In this document: one piece after another, positions 24,901 to 39,900 of the stretch
Position numbering within the stretch: position 1 is the first letter of the stretch
Layout: every line of letters begins with the position of its first letter
DNA from: Apostichopus japonicus
Taxonomy: Eukaryota; Echinodermata; Holothuroidea; Aspidochirotida; Stichopodidae
Direction: 5' to 3'
NCBI RefSeq assembly: GCF_037975245.1
Contig: NC_092582.1
Coordinates: 6,366,001 to 6,430,000, forward strand
Length of the DNA stretch: 64,000 bases
Notes under the pieces: generated by a model
Told to the model about the DNA's origin: nothing
Database searches by the model: none
What the model saw: only the letters and a program-made list of their open reading frames with translations
Program-made: the position numbers and the translations under genes

Positions 24901-27900
24901 AATAAATTCGACCCCGTTTTGACAATGTGATTGATTGTATGGTCATGTGTCTATATGACATTTCATAAATGATCTTATCCTTATGCGATCTTTGTTTTCT
25001 GCCCGAAATAATAAACCTTTCAGTAAAGTCCAAGATCGAATGATTCAAATAAAGTTTGCCCTGGGCAGATTCGAATTGTTTCAGAAAAAAACAAATCCCT
25101 GTCAAACGTTTGCATCAATTTGAATAAGAAACTTCGATATGCCAATATGCCTATATGCCGATATATATATCGTGACCGTTTTTGGACGATGTTTAATGAG
25201 GAAGGTAGTAATTACTGCATGTTTGTATGCTAATTAGCGATCTTCCTGACATCATCACGGCAGATTGGGTAAAACAAACGAGAGTGCCCCATGTTTTTCC
25301 CAACTAAGTTGGAATTTGCATATTAATTACTTCAACAGGATTCCTATGCTATTGGGCAAGAGTCAACACAATGTAAATTGTTGGAAATAATTTTCCGCAT
25401 ACATTAATAGTAGCTCGATATTTTTGTTTTGTTTTTTTCGCTGATCATATTTTTGATTCCTTGGTATGCAGATTCAGCTTGTTGAGTACAAGAATCCCCT
25501 TTGAAAATGGGGGGGGGGGGGGGTCAAAGGTCATTTGCGGTCAACATTTAAGTGAAAGTCTGAAAATCTTGTAAACACGATAAAACAACAAGTAAGTCTG
25601 AAAACTTTCGATGAACTTCATATACATGGTATGTAGATCCGGCTTAGTGAGTGAATGAAGCATATGGAGATTGGTAGAGGTCAAAGGTCTTATGAGGTCA
25701 CATGAGGTCAACAGGCATCAAAGTCTGAAAACCTTTTAAACATGATATCTCCAAAATTAAAGCTACAATTTATCTGGGATTTATCCAATGCTAAGATTTT
25801 CTTTTGGTGAACATAGTTTGGTCAAATTGGGTTCAGTTTACTTCTGTAAAGGGGCTCTATAGGTCTTCAATAACACATACCTGGCATCCAGGTATAATGA
25901 AATCTTCTTCAGAATTCATACTCTTGCTTTAAACATGCACTTAAACCTCCTATCAGTTTTCACCCTCTGAGCTTCAAGGTGTCCACAGGTTATCTCAAAT
26001 GGGCACAAACTGGTTTAAGGGGTCAAAAAGTTGGCCATTTGCTGAAAAATATTTCTCAGTTTATAAAAAATGTCATGTGACTCTCAGTAATTATCAAAGA
26101 GATTTGCTAGCTCAAACTTGGTAAAATGTGTCTATATGTTTCACATAGGAAGACAGTTCTTTCTGGATATTGCAACATTTTGGTTGAAACTTCTATACTG
26201 TAAACTCCTTATGAGCCAATGACATGGTTGATGCATACAAGGGATTGCTACAAATCTGTTTACTCTGGTTATAACTTAATTCTTGGACAAATTGAAATCA
26301 CTTGCACTATATCACTCTGATAGTTATTTTGAATTTTGAGGAAATTGTATGGGAAGTGCTCCGTCAAAAATGGCAATTTTCGTGTAAATAATACCACCCT
26401 CTGTGGATAAATGACGTAAGTATATATAGAGACAATCAATGACATTTCAGTTTGATTGTCAGGATATTGCAAAGTTATCTGTTTTTTGACAGCGAAATTC
26501 ACAAGATACCGCCAAACTTCAAAAACGAAAAAGAAAAAAAGAGGAAGGAGAAAAGTATGTTGTTATCTTTCAACAATGTTGAGTTTTTGCAGCAGAGGTT
26601 TCACTCAATGCACTATTGACATCGGAATATCTCCTTGTGAAAAACTGGCAGACGAGAAACATAAAACTGCAGCTTATGTTTAGAAAAAGATTATCACCTT
26701 GGTGTACTTCCGTGATATTTTTAACTCGGGGAAGAAAATGTATTTTTAACTCAATACCGGTGAAATGTTGCTTCCTTGTTGATATTGCTCGTTATGCGCA
26801 TAGCAGTTTTTTTTTTATCGACCCTTCACTTGAAACACATAAATATTACCGGTATTACTAATATATTTTCATATTTCATGTGTTGATTTCCGATGTTTAT
26901 GTAACTAGTATACCATCGCCAATATTAATACTTCACCGATGTCAATGGTATATAAATTTATGATCTGAAAGAAAAGTAAATTCCTAAATTCTTTCACAGG
27001 GATCGCAGGGATTCAACGGACCAATTGGACAAAAAGGTGAAATGGTAAGGAAGACAAAATATGCAATTTAAACATATCCTGTAGGAAATTTTCGAGTGTG
27101 GTGATTATAACGTACACACACACACATTGATAGTCGTCAAGACCCGTAGCCTTCCAACCTACACACCACTTCACACCCTCCGCACATTGAACGACTTATG
27201 TGAGCTCATACTGTTAACGCTCGATGATGTCAAACGCAAAAATAAATTTCTTCGGATTGTTTGTATTTGTGGAAACGTTGCATTTGGTTGTTGTGAATCG
27301 CCGCCCATTGCCGACTTCCAATCTCGAAAACCTACATGTTGAGTTTTGTCGACCGAAGTTATACACACGCACACCACACTGCTCGACTATCAACGATTTT
27401 CCACTCCGCGATGGAATGGTTGTTTGGAAGGACGGGGGCAGTAACCCATAAAGTGTTATGAGGGGCGCAGTGCATGAACGTTATATACTAATTGTTATAG
27501 GCTAGGTAGATTGGAGTCATGGAGTGCACATGTATTGGCGTTCGTAAATACCCAAACCAGTAAGTTTTGGGGGTCGAATTGCGTCGTGCCGCGTTCAGTG
27601 TGCAAAATACGTGCGCAATCCGCCAAATTTCGTCTCTACGTTTCACGCTCAGACCATGCCAGGTGCAGCATAGCTCTATAAAATGTCGGTGATAATAATT
27701 ACCTATCTATAACATAGGCCTACATAGATTTGTGTGACATTGCAAGTTATTTCCATGCATTGTCCCACTGCGTGTCCATTGACCGTGTAATCTATGATTT
27801 AGGTTCTGCGAATACCATTAAAACGTGTGTAACTTGATTATACCAGGGAGTTTTTCCATAACAACTCCCTGATTATACCATCTGGTCTTCAAAACTTTAA

Positions 27901-30900
27901 AACCAAGGGTCAAACTGTCTCACACATCGCTTAATACATCAGATATTAGGTTTTATCCAGAGGGTTAGAGAAAGTAGTATCAAGGAACGTCGAAAATTTG
28001 AACCGACCTAGTTTCCGATCGTTATCGTCAGTTGTTAATTTTAAAGGGCTTTTAAAATTTCTTCGTTATTATTCTTCTGGACGGAATGGTATAGTGCCAT
28101 TGGTGTGAGAGTGGTGTAGGTTTGGGGGGGGGGGTAATACGTGAAAACGTATTTTGTATGTAATACGGAATTTCTCTCAACGTGCATGTATACAAAATTG
28201 TTTACACTTTCTTCACAGGGCATTGTTGGACCCATTGGACCCGAGGGAAGAGTCGGACCTATCGGACCACCCGTATGTAAAAGAAAACGTATATTATTTA
28301 TATCATAATTATATTAGCTTGGTTCTGGCTTTGGCTATATATTGTGTGTGGATGATATGTTAGTCTTCTACAATGAAACCAAGCAGTGATTTGATATGAT
28401 TTGATTCGATGTGCCGTGGTATCGTATGTAATCCGATGTGGTGTGATGTAATGTTATGTTACTTTATGTGATTGAATTTAATGTGATGTGACGTGATTTG
28501 GATGCTGTGTCATGCCATGTGATGTTTTGTAAGTTAGATGTAATGTGATGTGGTGCAGTAATGCGATGTGATGTTACGCAATGTGATTGGAAGTAATGTA
28601 TACATGTGATATAATGTTATGTGGTGTGATATGATGTAATGTCACGTGGTTGGATGTGATGCTATGTGCTGTGATGATATTATTTGCTTTGGTGGGATGT
28701 AATTTGACGTAATTTGAGGCGATTTGACGTATGCGATGCAATGTTATGTGATTGAATGTAATGTAATGTTATGTGATGTGATGTCACGTGGTTGGACGGT
28801 ATGTGATGTGCTGTCGTTGTATTTATTTGTAACCTAAAATGAGTTAGTAGCATTGTTAACATCTAAAATAGATCAACGGTCATCTGTATATTCCCTCATG
28901 CTGTAAATAAGGCAGCAAGCTGCACGCACAGTTGTGGAAAATTGTAAAAAATTTGGGTGTAGCCAAAAGTTCTTATTTTGTTTCTAACCAAGAAAACGGA
29001 CATAACGTGGTACAAGGTAAACAGAAGGTGTTTTCTTTAGTAAATCCCCGTCTAGGTATGAAGAATTATTAGGATAATTAAGTTTTCAAGAAGCACATAA
29101 GGAGACACGGTACGCACGTATCTTAGAGGATTACAAGAAGTTAACGGTGGACGTAGCTTAAAGCGGTTGTATGCGTTTGTGGTAGTAAAAAAAAAAAACT
29201 CTCTCGCCGTATAATACATTTGAAGAAGAAAAAATGAGTAGTGGTAGTAGTTTGTTACATAAATGTTACAACAAACGCAAATAACCCTGCTTACAACAAA
29301 AAGAGAAGACCAGTACTTGTATTCTATTCTAACAAATATTAAAATCTTGACTGACTTTGTGTGTGTTTTCTTGTTTGTCAATAAATTTCGAGAATTAAAA
29401 ACTAATTTCACCTTTTCGGATGAGCAGAAATCAGAACGCTAGTTAGCGAATATTATTGAACTAGTCGTTTGTGTGGAACTGATGTGGTGAGGTGGGGGGG
29501 GGGGGGTTGAAGGAGGGGGGGAGACGTCAAGGGCTACATCAGTCCCCAGAAAGAAAGAAAAAAGAAAGGATTTTACCTGGTCTTCATATTGAAGTAGTCA
29601 TATCTCCTTTAGTACATTTTGAAACATGAAATTACACTTTTATTTATTTTGAAAAAAAAAGTTTTACAATAAAAACAAAATCTTTGAAAAAGTTGATTCA
29701 GCTTCCTGCTTTAAGGACATTTCCTAAATCTCAAAATCATTTTTACGTGGGCGACTATTCAAAAATAGCGTGGGAGCTAGTTGTAAGTATAGCATGGGAG
29801 AACCGAATTTCGTATCTGGTCATTTAGTTAATTCACCTCTAACAGCGTTTACTTTCCCACGACATGTGGGCATGTATGACATTCAAGTTTTCGGTATGGT
29901 TTGAATAGAAGAGGTTTGATACAGGGACCGAACCACGACTTTTTTGAACGGTTTTGGAAGGGGGGGGGGGGGGTGAGAGGGAGCTAAAATGTAGGCTAAG
30001 GGTAGGGCGCTCACCCCTCGCCGTTTGAGAAATATAGGTAAAATGGAAGGTGGTTTAGATGGAAAGTCAAATTCTGTCAATCATTGGTGGCGGGGAGGAG
30101 GGGGGGGTCCCCTTGATTTTATTGGGATGGATTTCCTTCGATATCGCTTTGGCAACCGGACAGAGGTGAATGAACTTCGAGTCGGGACGGTCTTGAGGCT
30201 GAACGAAATTCGGAACATCTATGTATGAGTATGTATATGAATGACAACGTATGTGGGTGGGTGCCCATAGACTAACATATTAACAAGATAGGAGGCATTA
30301 ATTTCATTGGAAGTAACCTTTCTCTCTCCTTTTCTCTCTGAACTTCAGGGGCCTCGTGGACCAACTGGGAGGATGGGTCTGCCAGGGGAACAGGTAGGAT
30401 AATTTATTCAACTTACTATCCCTCTCCTCCCCTCGCCCCCTTTCCCCCTTTCTCTTTAATTAAAGGTTATTTATTATAACCTTCGGCTGTATAGCATGCC
30501 AAAATTTGTGTTCAAAGCAACTGTTTTCACAAAGCAATATCCGAGAGGTCTTCGAATGTCTATTTTCTTTCTCTTTAACATGAGTTTGCTGAGACTGAAG
30601 CTCGTCGAATCCATTATACCAGAAATGAATTACATATATAATTCAATGAAAACAAATTACAGTTACAAGTTTAAATTGGCACTCTCGACCCTGTCAGTAA
30701 ATGCACAGATGTACAATACATGCAAGCACTATGGATTGATTTCGAAGCAGTTACGTATACGAAATAATTAAAAGCATAAAAATTGTTGTTATATTATGAT
30801 TCAGCGGCGTAACTTGCACTGCACGAGGTCCAAATACCAGATTGGAGGGGTGGGGATGGGGGTGCGGTGAAAGTAAGCTCGTTGTGGGAGCCTATTTTTT

Positions 30901-33900
30901 GGCTGCACCGGGACCCTGTTGCTCAATGCTAACCCACTATTATGATCGTTTTGCCTTCGTATCGTGTTTGTTTCTGCAAAATTGTGTTACCTTTGAAAAT
31001 GAGCGGAATGGGAATTTCCTCCCTACCATCCCGTCCCCGTCCCTCTCAAAATATAATTGCACAAAAATCCAAAAGTTGTACTAGATAAATGTAGTTAGAT
31101 GAACGGAAGTGATGACACTATATTATGTATAATCTCCCTCGCCCATGCAAAGGACACTTGTCCTCCCAGGACGGTCATGGTGAACCCTTTGTGCCCCTCT
31201 CCTCCTCTGGCTGGCGGGCCTTCTCGCTGGATCTTTCTCGGTGTCTACCGATTCGAATGATTATCATCGTTAGAATTTTATTACTTTAATGTTAAGGACG
31301 CACAGTACAGATGGTCTTGAAATATCTCGGCGAGAACGGACATGGTTTAACTCCAAACCTTTCACTTTATACAACTAGCAAGTGACCATAGCAACTACAC
31401 GATTGGACTCGGGTTATTTTTTATTTCTTATAGACACCAGAATAAGTTTCAGCGTCGTATTGACCGTGTCATTGCCCTTATACATACCGCGGAGCTAAAA
31501 TTGACTGAAAGCCACAGTTTTTCCGATCACTTGTGGCCACATTTCACGGGTCGTTGAATTATCCAGATGAAGGCGCGTACATTTGTTACACAAAAATTTG
31601 CACTTAATTCGACAACAGAGTGACCATGGCAACTACACGTTTAGACTCGGGTTATTTTGATTTCTACGGAAATTGATTTCAGTGCTGTATTAAACTGTGC
31701 AATATATAGGTTCCTTACGTTAGGGAGTTGCAGAGGAAAGAGGAATAATAGATCCATTCTTTCACCAAATATATAATTTAGAGTAGTATCCTGTCATGGT
31801 AATATTTCCATTTTTGAAACGGTGTGGATCAGAATCATGCGACCAAAATCCATCCAAACAGTATGCTTTAACCTTGATGGTTTGCGCAATGTTAATGAAC
31901 CGGTCTAAGCCCAGCAGCACCCTTTCATACCATTTCCGACTGTCTTGTTGCGTCATGGACATATGCTATTCTGAGTGAGAGATATTTGGATAGAACAAAA
32001 TGACAAATAAAAGGAAGAAAAACCGCTGGAAAACCAAAACTGGAAGGTCAGTACTCTCCTGCTGAGATGCCGACAGAGACTAGACAGCGGCAAAACGCCC
32101 GAAACCAACGGCTAGAGTGACAGTGTGCCGTCCGTCGTGTGTGCATGGTAATAATGGATGCCGGTAGTAGTGATGCTGTAGTATGCAATCATTCCCAGTG
32201 ACATAGTCTATTAACCGTTTGACACACGAGAAGGTTGAAGAATGATGACATCCTAAGGTAATGGATCAGGGTTTATATGAATGATACGTATATCTGACCT
32301 CAAAACTAACGATAACGAGCATACATATGGATCAGTTGAGTACGAGAGAATGAGGCATTGACTTCTTACCCTGACGGGGGTAACAGCGGTTACTGTACGC
32401 GTGCGCAGTAATATCTATAGTCAGGGTTAATCCTGCCGAAGAAGTGAGATATGCATTTTTAGTTATCCCTTAAAAGTGGAAAAGGTTCATGGAATGTGAC
32501 AGCCGTGATGGAAGGGACAATTTTCTCTATATCTTACAGTCTGGATTGAGTCAGTGTGAAATCAGACGGTTTGAGTCAATGTTTTGGTTATAAATTGGTA
32601 CAGCTTCTATGCAATTGTAGTGTCTAATGTCTTCTTTGTTTTGGTCACTTTTAGGGAGATAAAGGTGAAAAGGGACTGATTGGAGCAGCGGGGCAAGATG
32701 GACCACAGGTAAAAATAATATGCAATAACGCAATCACGGATTGATAAATAAGGAGGTCACTAATTAAAAAGTTATAAAATCAAAATGAACATAATTATAT
32801 ATAATGCCTGCATAGCAGCGCATGATCTGAGATGAAACAAAACTTTAGGTAACTAACTTTCTTCCTTTTTTTTAAATCAGACAATCATTCGGATGACGCA
32901 AACAGAATGTCGTCCATTTAAACTCCCATTATAATTAACGTTATTGGTCTGTTTCCCACAGATTGAATATTTACCAATAATCTAAATTTGTATACCAAAA
33001 CACGCCCTCTATTCTAAAAAGTTTGTCGGTTATTATCATTGCAAGAATCAGATAGTCACCGTCTGGCAGTAGATTCTACGAAATGCCCAGTCCAAATGAC
33101 ACAAGCCAAAGACATGTTAATATTTTATTCGACTCTAACCTGGCTTTTATAGCTCAGTGGTTGGGTGCCGTATATTACCACATTTTCATAATCACTGATG
33201 TCTCTAACGTATTTCCACATGGCGATATGTATGCATAAATACCATGTGGCTTATGTTGGGAACACCTGTACGGTCAGAATGAGTATTTCGTCAATAAAAT
33301 TCGATTGGTCTCTATTGACTAATGCAGTTTGAAATGAGGGCCTGTAATAAAGTTAGCGACTATTTTGAATAAGTGAGTACAACGTAAAAGGATGACTTCT
33401 GTTGTTGATATACCCAGAGCAGTCTATACAATTCTATTGTGCTGTAAATACCAGGACGATTAGGCCTCCGTGGACACATTCCATATGTTGTACTACAGTA
33501 GTACATAGCCTAAAAGACACAGCCTAACGTTAAGCCTTTATAAATAAGTATAAACTACTAGATTTTAGCTAAACGTCGGGAGAGTCCGTGGTAAGGTGGA
33601 GCCTTCAGGCTTCATAATTTTATTTTTTATCGTATTTGTGGCTATTCAGTTTCATTAGAAAAATGTTGTTGTCAATGTTGGTTTAGCCTAGGCCTAATAA
33701 CAATAACATACGCTTAGCACTAGGGCCCTAGTAGTACTGCCATGCCTACGACTTAAGTAACAACAATTTTGGTGAAAGTATACATGCTCGTGACAGCTGC
33801 CGATAAGTAAATAGCAGTGTGTTACAGTTTTTAGCCTAAATAAAAGTTCATCAGTAGTAAAATGTGCAACTATAAATTAGAAGTGGATTCAAGCCCAGGA

Positions 33901-36900
33901 CATGCTGAGTGCAGTGGATATATTTTGTGAGTGTTCTGCCAAATGAAATGCATGTCCAATAATAACATGTTGGTTGACTATATTATTGTCATTCATAACC
34001 AGTTTGTATCTTGCTCTAGCACAAGAAATTAGTCTCTGCTCTTTCAAAACTTTGTATGAATGTAGTCTAAACAAATGTTCAAGGCATGCATATGCCTGTT
34101 TTCACATTTATTATGAAAGAAAAACTTCTTTTACCTGTCTCTTCTTTGAAGGGAGCAGATGGACCACAAGGGCCAGATGGTCAAAGGGGATTCCCGGTAA
34201 GATTCTCTTTTTACCAATGCTAATATGTTGTAATAATAATAATAATCATAATTTATTTTATAAAGCGTAAAATCCACAAAAGTGCACTAAAACGCTATGT
34301 AATAGTAAAATAAAAAAATATATGACACAAAATATATTGTTAAACTGCAGAATAAAATACAATATAAATGAGTATGTTGTGACTTTTCATCAACATATGT
34401 TCTATTACATCTTGACAGTGTGCAAAGTGTTAGTCATTCGTTTCTTACAAACTGAAGGTAGCCAACTCTCTTTTTCTAATCTTCTTTATGAAAGAGTAAC
34501 AAAGGTAGCCTACAACAACTATGTCAAAAGTAGAAAACATATAATTTCACTACAAAGTAGATTAGAATCATTTAAGTGTGATGCATGTTGTTAACAAAGT
34601 ACAATGGATATGTATGTATGTATGTATGCGTGTATGTATGTATGTATGTATGTATGTATTTTAGATCCTCCTGTAAGCAGGAACTCGCGAAGAAGCCATC
34701 ATTGACTTATCAAAGCCGCAAGCTGACCGAAGTCAGTCTCTTAGATTCATATTTAACGTCCATGATTATGAATTGTCAATTGTCAACAACTCTGTAACTG
34801 GACGACATACATTAATCTTGGAGTGCATGAATCAAACTTGGGTCCTTATGATTGAAAGGCACCGGCATTAACCACTGAGCTAACACTCCCTTAACTGTTA
34901 TATTTTGCATTCATGAATTAACCATAATAAGATCACTAGCAGTACTGTCACAAAGTTGTTCCATTTATTAATGGAATGAAATGATAATTAAAAGCATACC
35001 TGTACCGCAGAAACGTGTATAATCTGGCCTTAATTGCATATGAGGCAAATTGGCAATGAGTAGGCCTACCTTTGCTGTTATCATGAAATGATTAATCCTT
35101 TTGACTGCTTATGATTGTGAATTTGACATTAATTGTGCTGTATTTTTTAAGTAGCATGTTAATTCAGCTGTCACTTTCTCGCCATTTTGGACAAATACAG
35201 CATAATTTTATAATCAGTAATGTTAAAGTACAATTAATAATAATACATTTTCTTGTCTGTTGTGAGCCAGTATACGTCACCTTTAACAGCTCTCAGCTTT
35301 GATGAGCCCCAACAACTTAAGTGCTGTTGTGGGATTTTTCACTAATATTGAACTTTTAAAAGAAGTCTTTACTTTGGAATGTGTTTGCTACTAGTAAATG
35401 GTTCCACTATCAAAGATAGATGTGAGTTCATAAATGTTGGGCTTCAAATTTAAGTTTATGCCAATAGCTAACACAAATCACTCCAAGATTAATGTATGTC
35501 GTCCAGTTACAGAGTTGTTGACAGTTCATAATCATGGACATTAAATATGAATCTAAGAGACTGACTTCGGTCAGCTTGCAGCTTTGATAAGCCAATGAGG
35601 CTTCTTTGCAAGTTCCTGCTTGCAGGAGGATCTAAAATACATACAAATAGGTCTTTAATGATTACCATTTATAAACCAGCTGTTATCTTGATATTAATTT
35701 TCTTGTCAGGGTTATGAAGGACCTCGAGGAGAGCCAGGATTTCCAGGAAGTAATGGTCCTGCAGTAAGTCTCAGATGTCATCAACTTTATCACTTTATTC
35801 AAAATTTAATTATTCACTTCAAAACAGAACTGTGAATAAATGTTGAAAAGTTGCTAGTGATTACCCTGGCTAATTTTATTTGTAGATGGCATTTTGACAT
35901 AGATTAACACTTTTTCAGACGGAGAAAAGGAAATAACAGTGTTTTATTCAGATATAAAGCAAATGAACTTGTTCTAAGAGTCAAGTTAATATCGCATCTA
36001 TCAAGCTGCACACCTTTGCTTACACGATTTTTCAAGTATTGTTTCCCTTTCTTTCAGTAATCTAAAATAGAATATTGGAAAATGACGAACAGATAAAATG
36101 AATTACCATTTTAAATTTTGTTTTGCAAAGAGCAAAGAAAATGTTGGATAGAACAGAAATTTTGAGAGTTTGGGAGGAAGAGTCTTTTGTGCTCTTCCAA
36201 CAGAGTTAAGGGGCAGGGGTGCAGGTTGTGGAGTTAGCTCTTCCCACAGGGTATAAGCCAAGTAGGGAAAGGTGGACAGTGGAAAAGTGATATAACCCGG
36301 CTGATTCCCTGAGCTGTGGCTATTGAATACATGGTAACAATAAGATAAGACTAGGAAGGTTCAAAAGGAGTTTATTGTCTTTGACCTGTTTCTTCTTTGA
36401 TTAGGGGTTACATGGACCAAAAGGGAACATAGGAGCCAAAGGTGTCAAGGTAAGTCTAATGACCCAGTCTAGTGATGTGCCTTGAGTCATTCTGTCAACT
36501 TGACTAGGCTAGACATGTTGACATGCAGAGATATACCCCAGAATAAAAGAGTGAAAGCCTGGATTCTGCTCGTCAAGCGGTGTGACATCTCTACAAGTTG
36601 ATGGTTCAGTAACTCATCACAAGTAGGGACACTTTTAGCATGCTGAGAATTGCTGGAAGTTTTGACAAATTCTTGCTTTTCCTGATAGTCCTCTATATGC
36701 ATAATTATTTCTCAGAGAATTGAGAGTCTGGGTGAAGTAGGATCTTATAGTCTATACACTGGTAGGTAGTGTAGAATGAATGTTCATCACTCTCCACTTT
36801 AATACCTGTCTCCCATACATACAAACTCCAATCTACTCTAGCTATAACTGGTAATATTCTTGCATAGCGCCCCCCCAACAACCCCTTCTAAGGTCACTAT

Positions 36901-39900
36901 CCTCCTCCTTCCAGAGCTGCCATTCAGAAGTCTATACACTCGTAGGTAATGTAGAATAAATCAGCCACATGCTCTCATTTTAGTATGTGCTGTAAAGATG
37001 TATAACTTCAATACATTCAAATACTCTTCATATATATGTTGCTACATCATTGAGGGATACCACGATGATCATTAATTAGCAGAAGTATTGAATATTGAAG
37101 CATATTTAAGACAAAAATGCTTTAAAAAAAGTCAGGTAGACTGGCTGCATGACTTACATCAGCTTATGAGCACAAACATGTCACTTTTAGGTCAAAGTTC
37201 ACATGAGTGTCCTAATACTGTATTAATGGCAGGAAGTCTCAATCCAGACTTGTCCTGAAATAGTCTCTGATGACTCTCTGAGTTGTCTCTGACTGATCTT
37301 CAACATCCAGATCACCAAACTAGATCCACTTTCTTTTCATATGTATCACTGCACTTTATATAAATCATTTTAATATGAAAGTCATAACATTCAAGTTTTA
37401 TGATACTTTAAACAGGCTTGTGTTTTATGGGGAGCCCCACCTCAAGACACTTGCACACTTTTAATACGGGACTTTGTGGTTTCTGTGGTGATATGTGATG
37501 CTGATAAAGTAGGGTCACTGGGCTATTAAAATGGGTCTTATATGGTTCTGTGGTGTCATATTTTAACTGGCTTATAAGAAGTGAAAATTGGTTATCGATT
37601 TTCAGTTTTCTTCACTTTAATTGGAACTTATATCAAATTGAGTTTTCAAAGATTCTGGCTGGAAACAAGAAGAACAAGCATAAGAATTTCATATTGCATA
37701 GGATGCCAAGTTGAATATATGGCAATCCATTGTCTAGCCTGAAGGAATATATTAACAGGTGATGGAATATGCTAGCCTTCTATGCACATGGTCTTTTTGC
37801 CTCCACATTAAACATTTTCTGTCGTGTTTATGTGTTCTACAACAGGGCGAGGAAGGGTTTCCTGGTGATATCGGCCTGCCTGGTATCCCTGGACCTGCGG
37901 TGAGTATTGTTTTCAGTTTGGTACCAACTCATGAATTATTTAACTATATAGTTAACCCAGGCTAATTTAAAGCCAGGACTGGGTTTAATAAACACATGGT
38001 AGTAGGTATTTCTTGCCTGTTATTACAATAGAAAGTTTAATGTAGAAGTTCCAAGGTGCCATGTTCAGATGAATACAATACATTGGAAAACCAAACAAAA
38101 GCATATTATTATATTCGAAATTTAGGCAATCTGGTCAAGGCACACAAAAATGAAAGAAACATCCATATCAGACCAATCTGTCTTTACGTATGTTATCAAA
38201 ATGTTATTATTAAGCTGGCAAACAGAAAAAAGTGTTTCATGACCACAATTTTATTTTACAAACTAAGAAATATCGATTAAATGAAAGATGCCATTTGTAA
38301 CTTTTTTATTAAATTTAAAATATGGTGCTTTCCTGTTGGTACTGTACGAATATTTCAAACCTCACAGCTAACCTTCATACTTTGAATGTTTTACCATAAG
38401 TATGTTGTAAAGCCACCCATCCATGTCTTCTTACACATTATATGTATAGTTTCTATCCCAAAATTATCTCCATAAACAATCCAAGTTTTGTATTCCCCCT
38501 AAACCGTTTTGTATCTTTCTTTTTGTTTGGTTTTCTTGCAGGGACCATTGGGCCAAAGTGGACTCACAGGTCCAAAAGGTGAAAAGGTGACACAATATTC
38601 ACAACTTGTGCATCACAAGTATCGCTGTATCGGTGTGATGTTACCAAATGTTATGTAGCATGCAAAAGTTGCTTCTCGTAGGGGAACTCGATGAGGAAAG
38701 AGTGACAATAAATATTCTTCCCTGGTATATTTGTAAAACGGCTTTGATGATGTGGATCTGTGATTTCAAACATGGCATTATTTAAGCATATAGAATTTTT
38801 ACACATATCAGAGTATGTATTGTCAGAATGTTGTTGTAGCACATTCAATTAGTTAACAAAATCAGTATGTTATTAAATCGCTTCCAATGCATGAGGATAA
38901 AAGCTATTGCACATGGCTCAGTGGAAAAATGACAGATATTTTGACTTTTGATAGTATGTAAAGTTGAATGGAGGGGTTGATCTTGCTTCAACAGGCATCA
39001 AGATGTTTTTTGGCATAGAACAATTTATGGAGAAATATGCATAGCTCTTGGTAGGATTTTACCTGAGGCAGGGAAGGTGGTGCAAGGGAGGGGGGGGAGG
39101 GGCGGTATGACACCCATGGGTTGGCTTTCGACCAGTCGGAACAAAGAATCATGCTTTCTATAGGCACAACAACTTGTCACAACACTCCCGATAAAACTCA
39201 CTTAGGACATAAACTTAGTTCAGGTTGGCCATGATGCTGTCATGTTGGGTTGCTGTATTGGAAGTGTCTTCCTGACTAATGTTGCAGTATGTACTCTTCT
39301 ACTGCCCTTCATGCTCATAGCTTTCATTTTTGCCACATATCAAATTAATCACTCCTCTTATTTTTTGCTTTTCATTTATGGCAGGGCAGTCAGGGCAGAT
39401 TAGGGGCGCAAGGAGATCCGGGAGAGGCAGGCGTGCCAGTGAGTACTCTTTTTTTGCTTCTTTGCTGTCGTGAAACAAAAGGTATTGTTTTTTGGTTTGT
39501 TTTCTTGTTTGTTTTGTTTTTTGTTTTATATTTAGTTTTGTTTTTTTTGTTTTTTTGGTGTTCATTCCATTTATAAGCCTCGATAAATTACTTATTAATC
39601 TTATTACATGCAAATTGTTGGTAAAATTTTCCTGGGGGTGGGGAAGGGGGATAGGCAGGTGCTCCAGACTGAGTATTTTTTCACTACTTTGTTGTCATGA
39701 AACAAGAAAAGTTTTGTTTTGTGGTCATTCATTTTCAACCCTGAAAAAGTACTGATTTCTTTTACAAGATCATGCATATTGTTGGTTAATTTTTCCTGTG
39801 GGGGGGGGAGGAGGGGGTGGGGAAGGGTGAGAGGAGGAGGTGTGGAAGGGTGAGAGGAGGAGGTGTGAAAGGTGGGCAGCTGTGCACCTGGTTGTACTGT

